Shown here: positions 42,610 to 51,877 of the stretch, piece after piece
Position numbering within the stretch: position 1 is the first letter of the stretch
Layout: every line of letters starts with the position of its first letter
Source: Flexilinea flocculi
GTDB lineage: Bacteria; Chloroflexota; Anaerolineae; Anaerolineales; Anaerolineaceae
Direction: 5' to 3'
Assembly (NCBI RefSeq): GCF_001192795.1
Contig: NZ_DF968181.1
Span: 1,478,974-1,542,973 of the forward strand
Length of the DNA stretch: 64,000 nucleotides
Program-made: the position numbers and the translations under genes
Notes under the pieces: generated by a model
The model's input: the letters and a program-made list of their open reading frames with translations, nothing else
Database searches by the model: none
Told to the model about the DNA's origin: nothing

Positions 42610-43428
42610 TTATACGCCGGAAAATGAGGAGAATCCGCCGTCAACCGGTATCACAACGCCAGTTATGAATTCAGAAGCGGGTGAAATCAGGAATAACGTT
42701 GCTCCCATCAGTTCTTCAAATTCACCAAATCGGTTCATCGGTGTCAGGTTGATGATGGATTTTCCTCGTTCTGTTAACTCGCCAGTCTCTTTATCAATCA
42801 ACAGATCACGATTTTGATTGCCGATAAAAAAACCGGGAGCAATTGCATTCACACGAATTTTTGGAGAGACATTCTTTGCCATGTCAACCGCCAACCATTG
42901 CGTGAAATTATTGATGCCGGCCTTGGCTGCACTGTAGGCTGGAATTCTGGTTAATGGGCGAAATGCATTCATACTGGAGATATTCAAGATGCAGCCTTCA
43001 CCGGTTTTTGCCATGATTTTTCCAAAGACCTGGCTTGGGAGCATCGCACCCAGACAATTCAAATTGAATACCCATTGAATGGCATCAGCTGGAAGATCAA
43101 AAAAAGAAACCTGCGAATTGGTTGTTGCTTGAGGTTTATTCCCGCCGGCACCATTGATCAATACATCAACGCGATCCCATTGCTGCATGACGATCTCTGC
43201 TGCTGTCTCAATGCTGTCTTTTTCCAACACATTGCATGCAACGCCAATCGCTTGCCCCCCCTTAGCCGTAATTTCATCGGCAATTTTCTGGGCAAAATCT
43301 TGCCGCAGATCCAGAACTGCTACTTTTGCTCCGGCTTCTCCAAACGTTCGGCACATCGTACCGCAGATTGCTCCGGCTCCACCTGTTACAACAATTACTT
43401 TATCTTTAATACAAAAATCAGGTATCAT
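42610..43428 (-). CDS. uxuB: SDR-family D-mannonate oxidoreductase (fructuronate reductase)
   Basis: The 272-residue short-chain dehydrogenase has the cofactor motif VTGGAGAICG, INGAGGNKPQATT, NISSMNAF, the catalytic YSAAK, and a C-terminus TPMNRFGEFEELMG...VIPVDGGFSSFSGV that matches the Bacillus-type UxuB rather than KduD or generic SDRs. It would reduce fructuronate to mannonate with NAD(P)H. Uronate isomerase and tagaturonate epimerase genes are close by, in line with this. No mannonate dehydratase (uxuA) is present in the window. Confidence 0.85.
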   Translation of the reverse strand: MIPDFCIKDKVIVVTGGAGAICGTMCRTFGEAGAKVAVLDLRQDFAQKIADEITAKGGQAIGVACNVLEKDSIETAAEIVMQQWDRVDVLINGAGGNKPQATTNSQVSFFDLPADAIQWVFNLNCLGAMLPSQVFGKIMAKTGEGCILNISSMNAFRPLTRIPAYSAAKAGINNFTQWLAVDMAKNVSPKIRVNAIAPGFFIGNQNRDLLIDKETGELTERGKSIINLTPMNRFGEFEELMGATLFLISPASEFITGVVIPVDGGFSSFSGV

Positions 43429-43483
43429 AATTTCTCCTTGTCAGACAATTTGATCGAAATAGGAAACAAATAAATCGAATCGA

Positions 43484-44755
43484 TTATTGTCGTATTTTAT
43501 AAAGTGTTTCTCCTGCGTGGGGAACGTAGAGAATCCCTTCATTTTCCATATTTTTATAAGAATCTGGATTAATTTCCTCCGGATTGATATAGCCTAATCC
43601 GAGCATTTCGCATCGTTCTTTTGGAATACGCGTAGCCAAAGTGACTCGAATCCGTTTCTTTTCTGTCCCATTTTCGAAGGTTCCTAATCCTGTCAGGTGT
43701 GTAGAATGAGCCAAAACACCCCATGGCTCGTCTTTAAATTTTTCCCATTGGTTGACAAAATAGTCCCTGCAATGGTATCCAATTTTGTCCAATATTTTCC
43801 CATGGGTATAACTGATCTCATCGATATGCGGAGCGTAAATAATAAGCTCGCCATCGTCTTCAACGACTGCTTCCAATTTATACATTCCTTTGGCTGCAGT
43901 CCAAATGTCATCATACAGAAGCGGCATTTCGGAAAAAACCGTGTGAAATGCTTTGGATTTATATTCAACATGGACTTCTGCAGATAAATCTGCTGCTTTT
44001 TTCCAGGTTTCAAATGGATCGCCGGCAAACAATCCATAGATTCCTTCTGATTTGACAACAGGGCAGCAATATAACCGAGGGACTGGGATCCATGCAGCGG
44101 CTCTTTCTAAAAGGCCCCGCTGCGGTGTGTCGCGGACACCGATCGTTTTCATACAGGTATTCATGGCACCGATCCAATGGGTTGTATTTGTAAATTCAGG
44201 GCCACTGATCCCTGGAAAGAAGTACTTTGTTCCGCCGGAAAATCCCATGACTTCATGTGGGAAAACAGGACCGCAGACGATTAAGACGTCATAATCAAGA
44301 ATAATTTTGTTGATTTGTACCGTTACATCTTTTTGAATTGTTCCAAAAGTCAAGCGGCTGATTTCTTCAGCATCAAATTTACCCAAATCAATAAATGTCT
44401 CTTTTTGATCCCAAGCATGATTAAAAAACCGGATATCTTGATAAGTACTGTTCATTTCTTCAAGCGAAATGTCGAAATGACGGCAAATTGCTTCCCTGCT
44501 CATGGGGAGATGGGTTCCAAGAGCGATGATAAAGTCCATTTTTGCTGCTTTTCCGCGCAGAAGTTTGACAAAATATTGAAAGAAAATGGGGAGAGGCATT
44601 GTACGCGTACTATCGGGAATAATCACCAGAATCCGCTTGCCGGAAAGATTATTTGCGGTAAAAACCCCATTCAGAATGTCAAAGACTTCCTGATTTGTGA
44701 GGAGTGCATCTGAATCAGGACTTCCATAACCAAAAACAGCCTTCGATAGTTCCAT
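43484..44755 (-). CDS. LarA-family nickel-pincer racemase/epimerase (DUF2088)
   Basis: The 423-residue protein has the LarA pattern: IPDSTRTMPLPIF, ALGTHLPMS (substrate-binding His), GPVFPHEVMGFSGGTKYFFPGISG, where the Lys would hold the pyridinium pincer cofactor and the His is catalytic. LarA itself racemises lactate; homologues include malate racemase and D-gluconate 2-epimerase. In this hexuronate cluster a sugar-acid epimerase is the better guess. No larB, larC or larE maturation genes are in the window; they must be elsewhere if the cofactor is used. Confidence 0.83.
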   Translation of the reverse strand: MELSKAVFGYGSPDSDALLTNQEVFDILNGVFTANNLSGKRILVIIPDSTRTMPLPIFFQYFVKLLRGKAAKMDFIIALGTHLPMSREAICRHFDISLEEMNSTYQDIRFFNHAWDQKETFIDLGKFDAEEISRLTFGTIQKDVTVQINKIILDYDVLIVCGPVFPHEVMGFSGGTKYFFPGISGPEFTNTTHWIGAMNTCMKTIGVRDTPQRGLLERAAAWIPVPRLYCCPVVKSEGIYGLFAGDPFETWKKAADLSAEVHVEYKSKAFHTVFSEMPLLYDDIWTAAKGMYKLEAVVEDDGELIIYAPHIDEISYTHGKILDKIGYHCRDYFVNQWEKFKDEPWGVLAHSTHLTGLGTFENGTEKKRIRVTLATRIPKERCEMLGLGYINPEEINPDSYKNMENEGILYVPHAGETLYKIRQ

Positions 44756-44912
44756 TATTAACCTTTGCTTTATTCCTTCTCATCCAACTCACATTCAATA
44801 TCCGACATGTCATTTCGAATTGAATGAGTAGATGAAATCCATTTGATGTGAAACATTCCGTCCGTGACGAAAACCATGCAATTTGTCCAATCCAACACGT
44901 TCAAATCGGCTA

Positions 44913-46316
44913 TCATTGGATAAAATCCGCCAAGTGCCGACTAAAATGATTTTTAATTGTTTTGTCGTAAATGTCTCTGTTATGTTTGAGCATCACGAGG
45001 AGCTCTTTCCCGAATTGATCCAGAACAGAACCGAAGCAGACATGCAGCGCTTGTCTTGCCTGGAAATTGTCTAATAAAACAGGCAATTGATCATCCGACA
45101 ATTCATCTGGAATCGGCATTTTCGAGAATTCTGCTGAAACATGATATGAGACTTTATCGGTATCATATTGCTTTCTGCTGAAATCATAAATTTCGCGAAA
45201 TAACTTTGGCTCTATTAATGCCAGAACACGCAGTGCCTCCAAATAACTTGTACCGGCTGTTTTTAAATGGATTTTATAATCACTGTTGGTTGCACAGATA
45301 CGGTAGATACTGAACTTATCACTGCCAGAGTGCAGACTGATCTTATAATTTCCAAAATATTTTTGTATCGCAGCATGAATTTTATATTCGGTTTCGAATT
45401 GACTTAAATCCCCGATATAATCAACACCTTTTTCAAACCTGCCAACGAAACGCGGCGCCAGGGATGTCCATTGAATACCAAGTCTTTTCATTTCATTCGC
45501 GATGAAATAATGTTCAAAGACTGATGTTGGCCAATCAGTCTCATCTACTGATACTTCAAAATCAAAGGGTTTTAAACCCATTCGCTGACTTAAATCCAAA
45601 AACATTTCTTTGACATGCAGGATTGCTTTGCCATATTTTATCAATGCAATCAGAACATCGTGATCGCTGCAGTTGATGTTTTCTACAGGCAGTTTTTGTG
45701 TATTGTAGGATTTCAACAGAGAATCCAACGAAATTTGGAAAGACTCAAAATTAAAATCATCCAGTGATTCTATTAATTGGACGTTACTGATTTTCGGATC
45801 TGCTTTGCATACAAAAGCACCAGGATCGATTGTAAAAAAAGTGTATCCGGCATCAACAAAACTTTTTATATCTTCTGAATTCTTCAAATGATCGCCATCA
45901 GCGCCCCAAGGCAATCTCCATCCCATTTCAAAGACACCCCACATGGCATCATCCATCACCTGCTGCGGAGTGCGATGCGTCCGAACATTTTCCCTGACAG
46001 ATTGCTGAGCGAAAATCGGGGCTATTCCCGATCCTTCAAATGCCAGAATATGTCCTGTTGTTGCCAAACCAAGCCGGTCGCCTGTTCCTGCACTGGTTTG
46101 CAAACCGAGCGGTTGAGGATTTAACCATGAAAAGTATTTTCGCATTAATGCTGCATTGTGAGCTGAAAGAGCGAAGATACCTGGTTCGATTTGATCTGTA
46201 AGTCCAAGCGGGTTACCTGGGGAACATAAAAATCGATCCCCATTTTGGTTTTTACTCAACCATAAATCTGATCCTTCATAGGATACGATTGATTTTTCAA
46301 TTTTTTGATAATTCAT
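44913..46316 (-). CDS. uxaE: tagaturonate epimerase
   Basis: UxaE converts tagaturonate to fructuronate, joining galacturonate and glucuronate breakdown. The 467-residue protein has family features GDRLGLATTGHI, LPWGADGDHLK, FEVSVDETDWPTS, SLAPRFVGRFEKGVDYIGD and SLHSGSDKFSIY. The start at 46316 follows GAAGGAA. It lies between larA and uxaC, with a repeat copy separating it from uxaC. UxaE-type epimerase replaces the reductase route (UxaB/UxaA) in Thermotoga and related anaerobes. Confidence 0.9.
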   Translation of the reverse strand: MNYQKIEKSIVSYEGSDLWLSKNQNGDRFLCSPGNPLGLTDQIEPGIFALSAHNAALMRKYFSWLNPQPLGLQTSAGTGDRLGLATTGHILAFEGSGIAPIFAQQSVRENVRTHRTPQQVMDDAMWGVFEMGWRLPWGADGDHLKNSEDIKSFVDAGYTFFTIDPGAFVCKADPKISNVQLIESLDDFNFESFQISLDSLLKSYNTQKLPVENINCSDHDVLIALIKYGKAILHVKEMFLDLSQRMGLKPFDFEVSVDETDWPTSVFEHYFIANEMKRLGIQWTSLAPRFVGRFEKGVDYIGDLSQFETEYKIHAAIQKYFGNYKISLHSGSDKFSIYRICATNSDYKIHLKTAGTSYLEALRVLALIEPKLFREIYDFSRKQYDTDKVSYHVSAEFSKMPIPDELSDDQLPVLLDNFQARQALHVCFGSVLDQFGKELLVMLKHNRDIYDKTIKNHFSRHLADFIQ

Positions 46317-46349
46317 ATCAATTCCTTCTTGTTTTCGATTCACAATGAT

Positions 46350-46472
46350 CCAGCAGTTCGAAATATATGCGTGCCTTTCAAATCAGTTGAGATCACTTGT
46401 TGAAGTGTTGTTTTTATATTTCGAGCAAAAACAATCCGATAAATAATCATTTCCCCTATGTTTCGAATCGCT
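46350..46472. repeat. dispersed intergenic repeat, copy 17 (full length) between uxaC and uxaE
   Basis: A 123-bp copy with ends CCAGCAGTTCGAAATATAT and ATGTTTCGAATCGCTG. The inner stem TTGTTTTT/AAAAACAA (46408-46434) is shorter than in other copies. It ends 5 bp from the uxaC stop codon and lies inside the minus-strand cluster. Confidence 0.72.
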
Positions 46473-46477
46473 GTACA

Positions 46478-47905
46478 TCATCCGAGTTTGTATACGGATT
46501 TTGGCTGTCGATAGACCAGCATATTCGCCAGATCGAGCGCATCTTGTGTATCGATAAACGATCGAGAAACCATTTTCGCTAGCCAGTTTGAAACAACTCT
46601 TCTCCATACATCATGCCTGGCGGGAATACTGGGAAAGGCTCTTGTATCATCGATAAATCCACTCAGATTATATAATCCGGCAGTTTCAGTAACTGAGTCA
46701 AAGAAACGAGTCATTCCATTCCAACTGTCATTAAACCACCAGGGAGGTCCGAGTCGAATCGCAGGATAATGCCCTGCAAGCGGTGCCAATTCTCGTGAAT
46801 ACGTGTATTCATCGACAGTAAACAGGCATAATGTAAAGCGAGGATTATTGCCAAATTTTGATAATAAAGGCTGTAAATTCCGGGTGAATTCTGTTGTTAC
46901 CGGAATATCGCATCCTTTATCAGCTCCAAATCGGTCATAAATCATATGGTTGTGGTTTCTGAGAACTCCGGGGTGAAGCTGCATCACCATACCATCTTCA
47001 CAGCTCATACGAGCCATCTCGTTCAACATATGACCAGAAAAAGCGGCCTGTTCGGCTTCAGTTGATTCGCCTTTCAGTGCGTTCGTAAAAATTCTATTCA
47101 ATTCAGGTTCAGGTAGTTCGGATGTCATTGGACATACAACTGCATGATCTGTCGAAACAGCACCCATTGATTTGAAGAACTGGCGACGTGATTCAAGCGC
47201 ACGAATATAGGTTTTAAAGTCAATAATGTCAATGCCAGCGGCATTGGATAGTTTGTCAATTTCTTGTTTGAAATTTGGCGAAGTGATGTTCATCACGGAA
47301 TCGGGACGAAAAGCTGGAATGATATTTCCTTTCCAACCTGATTCCTTGATTTCTTGATGGATAGAGAGAGAATCGGCGGCTCCGTCGGTGGTGCTTAAGA
47401 CTTCAATCTGAAATCGATCAAACAGATTTCTTGGTTGGAATTCCGGCGATTTTAATTTTTCATAAATATCGTCATAAATTTCCTGAGCATTGTCTGAATC
47501 TGGAATTTCATCGATCCCTAAAATAAATTTAAATTCATAAGCCAGCCAACTATATGAGGCAGTTGTTCTCAGCATATGAAAATTATCGGCAAATCGCTGC
47601 CAGATTTTCCGATGATCTTGTTCAATTTCTTCCTTGGAACCGTCTCTCCTTGGAATTCCAAAATCCTCCAACCGAAGACCCTGAGAATAAAAAAGACGAA
47701 ATACATAATGATCAGGGATGATCAACAGATCGGCTGGGGTTCCAAAGCCCTCAGAATCTTTGCTGAACAGTTTCGGGTCAACATGACCATGAGGACTGAC
47801 GATTGGCAGATCTTTAACTGAATGATAAATCTCTAATGCAATTTTCTTCTGCGAATCATCCGGATCAAAAAAGCGATCCTCAGGTAAAATCCATTTCCTA
47901 CTCAT
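46478..47905 (-). CDS. uxaC: glucuronate (uronate) isomerase
   Basis: UxaC isomerises glucuronate to fructuronate and galacturonate to tagaturonate. The 475-residue amidohydrolase-superfamily protein has SPHGHVDPKLFS as metal-binding HxH motif near the start, DRFQIEVLSTTDGAADSL, and C-terminal GFIDDTRAFPSIPARHDVWRR, which fit the uronate isomerase family. The HGHVDP form differs from the HCHL of E. coli UxaC. The start at 47905 follows AGAGGAA. UxaE and UxuB genes follow on the same strand. Confidence 0.9.
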   Translation of the reverse strand: MSRKWILPEDRFFDPDDSQKKIALEIYHSVKDLPIVSPHGHVDPKLFSKDSEGFGTPADLLIIPDHYVFRLFYSQGLRLEDFGIPRRDGSKEEIEQDHRKIWQRFADNFHMLRTTASYSWLAYEFKFILGIDEIPDSDNAQEIYDDIYEKLKSPEFQPRNLFDRFQIEVLSTTDGAADSLSIHQEIKESGWKGNIIPAFRPDSVMNITSPNFKQEIDKLSNAAGIDIIDFKTYIRALESRRQFFKSMGAVSTDHAVVCPMTSELPEPELNRIFTNALKGESTEAEQAAFSGHMLNEMARMSCEDGMVMQLHPGVLRNHNHMIYDRFGADKGCDIPVTTEFTRNLQPLLSKFGNNPRFTLCLFTVDEYTYSRELAPLAGHYPAIRLGPPWWFNDSWNGMTRFFDSVTETAGLYNLSGFIDDTRAFPSIPARHDVWRRVVSNWLAKMVSRSFIDTQDALDLANMLVYRQPKSVYKLG

Positions 47906-47941
47906 TTTTTCCTCTTTGTACTGATTCGATATATCCACATT

Positions 47942-48985
47942 TCAGTGTTGGAAGTTCCATTCTTTGATCGCTTTACACATGGCATCAATATTTTCTGCAG
48001 GAGTAGCGGGGGAGACGCCGCCGCCAAATGAGAGAATCAATTTCCCGTCATCCTGTGCTTGTTTCAGACAGTTCCATGCTGCCTGATAAACCTGGTCAGG
48101 TGTTCCGAAAACTCCAAGATCTCGCGGCGCGACATTCCCCAATAAAACGATATTTTCTCCTATAAGTCGCCTTGTTTCTGAAATTTCCGTTTTATGAGAG
48201 AAATTGAAAACATCAAAACCGGCATTTTTGAAAACTGGATAGAGATGCTCGCAAGGCGTATCATTATGATAAATTCGAATTTTCCCTTCAAAATGGTTCC
48301 AGATCCGTTTAAAATGGGGCTCTACCATTTTCTGATATTGCCGTTTTGAAATCATTCCAACCAAATCATCCAGAACCATGACGCCATCCGGATCTCGCAT
48401 CCGTTTCAATTGTGCATCCAGCCAGTCAATAATCGTATCGGTTACTTTCTCAAGAATTGGCGTGATGGTATCTGGATCGGAAATCAGTGATTCCATCAGT
48501 GTGGTAACACCCATAAACCAGGATGTAACCGTTAAGATACCGCGTGAACAGGCAATATGCTGTCCCAATCCATAGGGCTCCATACGATGATCCATGCGTT
48601 CAATCTGTCGCAATACGAGCGGCATGAGTCCGGATGTTTCTGGATTTTGTTTTTTTATGTGAGTTGCCCAAAACTGCAAATCTGTACTGAAAGGTTCGAC
48701 TGAAGGTGGTTGATCATGATGGAAGAGAAGGTGCCCGCCAAAAGCCGAGGCTTCGATCGCCATCCCGTATTCCCACCAAAATCCTGGAATCATCACAGCT
48801 TCCGGAAAACGATCACGCAATCCCATATTGATATCGAACCACAAATTTTCATCCAGATAATAATCGAGTGTGTCAATTCCTGCATAACCCGGGATCCAGG
48901 GACTGTCAACGATCAATCCCAGTAAAACCTGATCCGTTTTTTCCCCTCGTGCTGCTTTTTTAAAGAGTTCCCAATGTTTATCCAT
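47942..48985 (-). CDS. uroporphyrinogen decarboxylase-family protein A
   Basis: The 347-residue protein has a URO-D-type fold with ACSRGILTVTSWFMGVTTLM, GKIRIYHNDTPCEHLYPVF and LLGNVAPRDL. The usual HxCG zinc motif is replaced by HNDTPC and the late cysteine (SSGC) by SFGGGV, so metal binding may differ or be lost. Such proteins act as methyltransferases rather than in haem synthesis when clustered with corrinoid genes. It is the first of three adjacent URO-D paralogues, with a junction of 0 bp to B. The substrate is unknown. Confidence 0.78.
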   Translation of the reverse strand: MDKHWELFKKAARGEKTDQVLLGLIVDSPWIPGYAGIDTLDYYLDENLWFDINMGLRDRFPEAVMIPGFWWEYGMAIEASAFGGHLLFHHDQPPSVEPFSTDLQFWATHIKKQNPETSGLMPLVLRQIERMDHRMEPYGLGQHIACSRGILTVTSWFMGVTTLMESLISDPDTITPILEKVTDTIIDWLDAQLKRMRDPDGVMVLDDLVGMISKRQYQKMVEPHFKRIWNHFEGKIRIYHNDTPCEHLYPVFKNAGFDVFNFSHKTEISETRRLIGENIVLLGNVAPRDLGVFGTPDQVYQAAWNCLKQAQDDGKLILSFGGGVSPATPAENIDAMCKAIKEWNFQH

Positions 48986-50059
48986 TTATTTACCTGACAA
49001 CTTTCTGTATTTTTCTACGACCTGACAGACTGCGAACAAATTTTCTTCCGGTGTGCCATAATCCATATTGATACAACAGATTCCAACGCGATCTAAAGAT
49101 CCGACCCGATTTAGTAAGTATTCCGTATCAGCGATGATTTCTTCCAGCGTGTTGCGGAGCATGCGGATTGGACTAAGCCGTAAATTTAGAAAGGAATCCG
49201 GCAGCGCTTCACGGCATTTCATAGGATCCGAACCCCACCCAACATCACAAAAATCTGTTGGAACTTTGGCATATTCCGCTGCATATCTTTCCATCTGTAT
49301 GCCGCAATGATGAATTCCAAACGGCTGAATCCTTTCAGCCATTTTTTGTTCGATCGCAAGATGGCAACGGGAATAAATGCGAGGGGATATCATTTGAACA
49401 GAACAATTTGCGTGAATAAATGGGGTGGGATTCAGATGAGCTGCCATTCGATTGACTGAAATCGAGTAACTTCCGGTTCGGTGCTGAATATAAGAAGCAG
49501 TTTCTACAATTAAATCTGAAATTTCTTGCATAAAACGAATGGGACGATCTGGTTCTTCTAATAAATCTGTAAAAAGATCTGCGCCGTAAAAATGATATGC
49601 GGCATTCAGTAAACCATCTGTATTTAGATCTCCAACCAGATATCCGTATTTATTTTCCTGTGCATCCCAGCTCCTGATTAGTTCCGACATCGGCCATGTT
49701 TCCCGAAAAACCGGATGTGAAAATGATTCAATTTGTTGTTTCGTTAACGTTACAGGGAGCGGCTGTGGAGCTTCCGCGTCTGAAAACCGGATTTGCGCTC
49801 CCAGCATTGCCGGAATGATAAATCCTCCGGCGACGAACAGAGAACCGATAACCGGTCGCAGTTGTGGATTTTTTTCACCAAATCCAAAATTTCCGAGCTT
49901 TTCATAAAGAACTCGCCGCATGATTTGATCATTTTTCTCCCGAGTATCCGCATCCATATAGAATGTTGAATCAAATTTGATCCCTGCATTTTTATTCCAC
50001 CAATTTGGATTAAAAACAAACTCAAGAGGAAGAAATTGATCTGCAGTGAGGCTCATCAT
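48986..50059 (-). CDS. uroporphyrinogen decarboxylase-family protein B
   Basis: The 357-residue protein is the most diverged of the three paralogues. It keeps FGIHHCGIQMERYA (HxCG zinc motif) and the late GICCINMDYGTPEEN, where a cysteine follows the strand as in corrinoid methyltransferases. Start at 50059 is chosen because it overlaps the end of gene C by little; alternative ATGs lie at 50092 and 50056. No ribosome-binding site is clear, suggesting coupled translation. The role is inferred only at the family level. Confidence 0.75.
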   Translation of the reverse strand: MMSLTADQFLPLEFVFNPNWWNKNAGIKFDSTFYMDADTREKNDQIMRRVLYEKLGNFGFGEKNPQLRPVIGSLFVAGGFIIPAMLGAQIRFSDAEAPQPLPVTLTKQQIESFSHPVFRETWPMSELIRSWDAQENKYGYLVGDLNTDGLLNAAYHFYGADLFTDLLEEPDRPIRFMQEISDLIVETASYIQHRTGSYSISVNRMAAHLNPTPFIHANCSVQMISPRIYSRCHLAIEQKMAERIQPFGIHHCGIQMERYAAEYAKVPTDFCDVGWGSDPMKCREALPDSFLNLRLSPIRMLRNTLEEIIADTEYLLNRVGSLDRVGICCINMDYGTPEENLFAVCQVVEKYRKLSGK

Positions 50060-50060
50060 T

Positions 50061-51212
50061 TTAGTAAACCCCATATGTATGAAGCGTTTCAATCATTGCA
50101 ACTAAGTTTTCCGGCGGAACATCTGCCTGAATATCATGGATTGTGTTGAAAATATAACCACCTCCAGGCATTAATGCCTCGAGATTTCGTTTTACGTCAT
50201 CTCGGACTTGTTGCGGTGTTCCCATCGGCAGAATCCCTTGCGTATCAACTCCGCCGCCCCAAAACACAATTTTGTCGCCATAATCTTTTTTTAATTCAAA
50301 CGGGTCCATTCCTGCTGCTCGAACATGGATCGGGTTGAGGATTTGAACACCAATTTCCAAAAAATCTGGAATAAGAGGGCGAACATTCCCGCAGGAATGG
50401 AAAAACCGTTTTGCATTTGGCGCATAAGCTTTCACGCAATCAAATACTTCCTTGAGCCTGGGCTTAATTTGATTGCGAAACATTCGTGGGGAAATCAACT
50501 GTGATACCTGCGTTCCATAATCATCCATCAACCCGACGACATCGATGGAATCTTGTAAAATCGGCAAAGCCATTGTAAAAAAGTCGATTTTTAATTCCAG
50601 CATTTTATCAAAAAGAAGTCCCGCAAGTTCCGGTTCGCTTGCCATCAACATAAGCAGATAATCCATACCGCATATTCGCTGAGACATTTCAAAAATTCCG
50701 GCGAAAGGATCTTTGACTACGACCGCAAAACCTTTGGAATGGTATTCATCCGCCAGCGCTTTTAGTCCCTGTATTCGAATAGGGTCCTTAAAATCAGGCC
50801 AAGGATGATTCTTAATTGAGTCTGGAGTCAGTCTCTCATTTTTTAGTGGTTCCTGAAGAATTGAAAAATATAGGCCGTTAACTTTTGGTTTGCGGTAGGT
50901 GATTCCCCATTCGTCGTGATACATCCAATAATCACCGCCGTCTGTAACTTGAACATTCCAATTGTGCGCATTGAGCGGGAATATTCCCCTTGTATCTACG
51001 CCGATGAGTTGTAAAAAATCCTCATCGGGCAATGCCAGCCCTTGAATTTGATCTGAATAGACGACTTCTTTATCCGGCAACCCATATGCTTTCCGAAGGT
51101 TGCGATAAGCGATTTCGTTTATCCCCGTGACCTGAGTACTTCCTAAATCGAAAGGAACTCGATCCGGTTCCTGGAAATTCATTGCAGTTAATAACCGTTC
51201 TCTTGAATTCAT
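50061..51212 (-). CDS. uroporphyrinogen decarboxylase-family protein C
   Basis: The 383-residue protein starts MNSRERLLTAMNFQEPDRVPFDLG, the standard opening of URO-D-fold methyltransferases, and has RFFHSCGNVRPLIPDFLEIGV and FWGGGVDTQGILPMGTPQQV. The HSCG motif supplies His and Cys zinc ligands; the third ligand usual in MtaA is replaced by GGGVDT. Its ATGA start overlaps the SGNH hydrolase stop. Three URO-D genes in a row in a sugar-acid operon suggests one enzyme system acting on a methylated compound. Confidence 0.82.
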   Translation of the reverse strand: MNSRERLLTAMNFQEPDRVPFDLGSTQVTGINEIAYRNLRKAYGLPDKEVVYSDQIQGLALPDEDFLQLIGVDTRGIFPLNAHNWNVQVTDGGDYWMYHDEWGITYRKPKVNGLYFSILQEPLKNERLTPDSIKNHPWPDFKDPIRIQGLKALADEYHSKGFAVVVKDPFAGIFEMSQRICGMDYLLMLMASEPELAGLLFDKMLELKIDFFTMALPILQDSIDVVGLMDDYGTQVSQLISPRMFRNQIKPRLKEVFDCVKAYAPNAKRFFHSCGNVRPLIPDFLEIGVQILNPIHVRAAGMDPFELKKDYGDKIVFWGGGVDTQGILPMGTPQQVRDDVKRNLEALMPGGGYIFNTIHDIQADVPPENLVAMIETLHTYGVY

Positions 51213-51844
51213 TTTGAATCCCAATCTTCTTTCATTGCTGAAAACATATTGATAGAGCCTGCCAGGAAAGCAGCTTGCAAAACACGAATTCTTTCAGTGA
51301 AATGGACGTGATCGATATATAACGGGGTTTCCAGCTTTTTTGTGAAACTTCCTAAATCGATAATCCGTATTCCATGTTTTCTCATAATTTCTGATGATGC
51401 CCGGTTATATTGCAGTACATCCTGATCGAAACGGAAAAAACCCTTTTCAAATTGTCGATGTCGCTCATCATCCACCGGAGTGGTAGTGACCCATATCATC
51501 ATCTTCCCTGCTGCTGATATCAGATCAATGATTTCATGTAAATATCTTTTATATTGCTGTAAAGAAACTTGGCAGGGATCATTGTCAGTCGGCAGTCGTT
51601 TCACATCATGAAGTCCTGCGTTTAGAAGGATGACCTTTGCATCCATGCGTGGAAGGATTGTCTGCAAGTAGCGCAATACAACACCTGAGTCTGTGCCATT
51701 CTCTTTGTCTACCTCTCCGGGAATCTCTGGCGCGGCAATCTCTCCTTTTCGCACTACTTTCCATTCCGGACTTAAAAAAGCTCGCAGATACGGTGTGTAA
51801 TGGATGGAAATACTATCACCAAGGATAAATAATTCATTCGTCAT
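51209..51844 (-). CDS. SGNH/GDSL-family hydrolase
   Basis: The 211-residue protein has block I LFILGDSISIHY (GDS, nucleophile Ser), block III NAGLHDVKR, and block V YIDHVHFTE with the Asp-x-x-His pair. No signal peptide is evident, so it probably acts in the cytoplasm as a deacetylase or esterase on imported sugars. The start at 51844 gives the usual N-terminus; an ATG 24 bp upstream is possible. It overlaps URO-D protein C by 4 bp. Confidence 0.82.
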   Translation of the reverse strand: MTNELFILGDSISIHYTPYLRAFLSPEWKVVRKGEIAAPEIPGEVDKENGTDSGVVLRYLQTILPRMDAKVILLNAGLHDVKRLPTDNDPCQVSLQQYKRYLHEIIDLISAAGKMMIWVTTTPVDDERHRQFEKGFFRFDQDVLQYNRASSEIMRKHGIRIIDLGSFTKKLETPLYIDHVHFTERIRVLQAAFLAGSINMFSAMKEDWDSK

Positions 51845-51877
51845 CAGCAATTTCTCTTGACTTCGCATAGCCTCATT

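Noticed and set aside
47942-51212. URO-D-family genes as haem biosynthesis hemE
   Set aside because: Three diverged paralogues lie in a sugar operon with no other haem genes; they fit the methyltransferase branch better.
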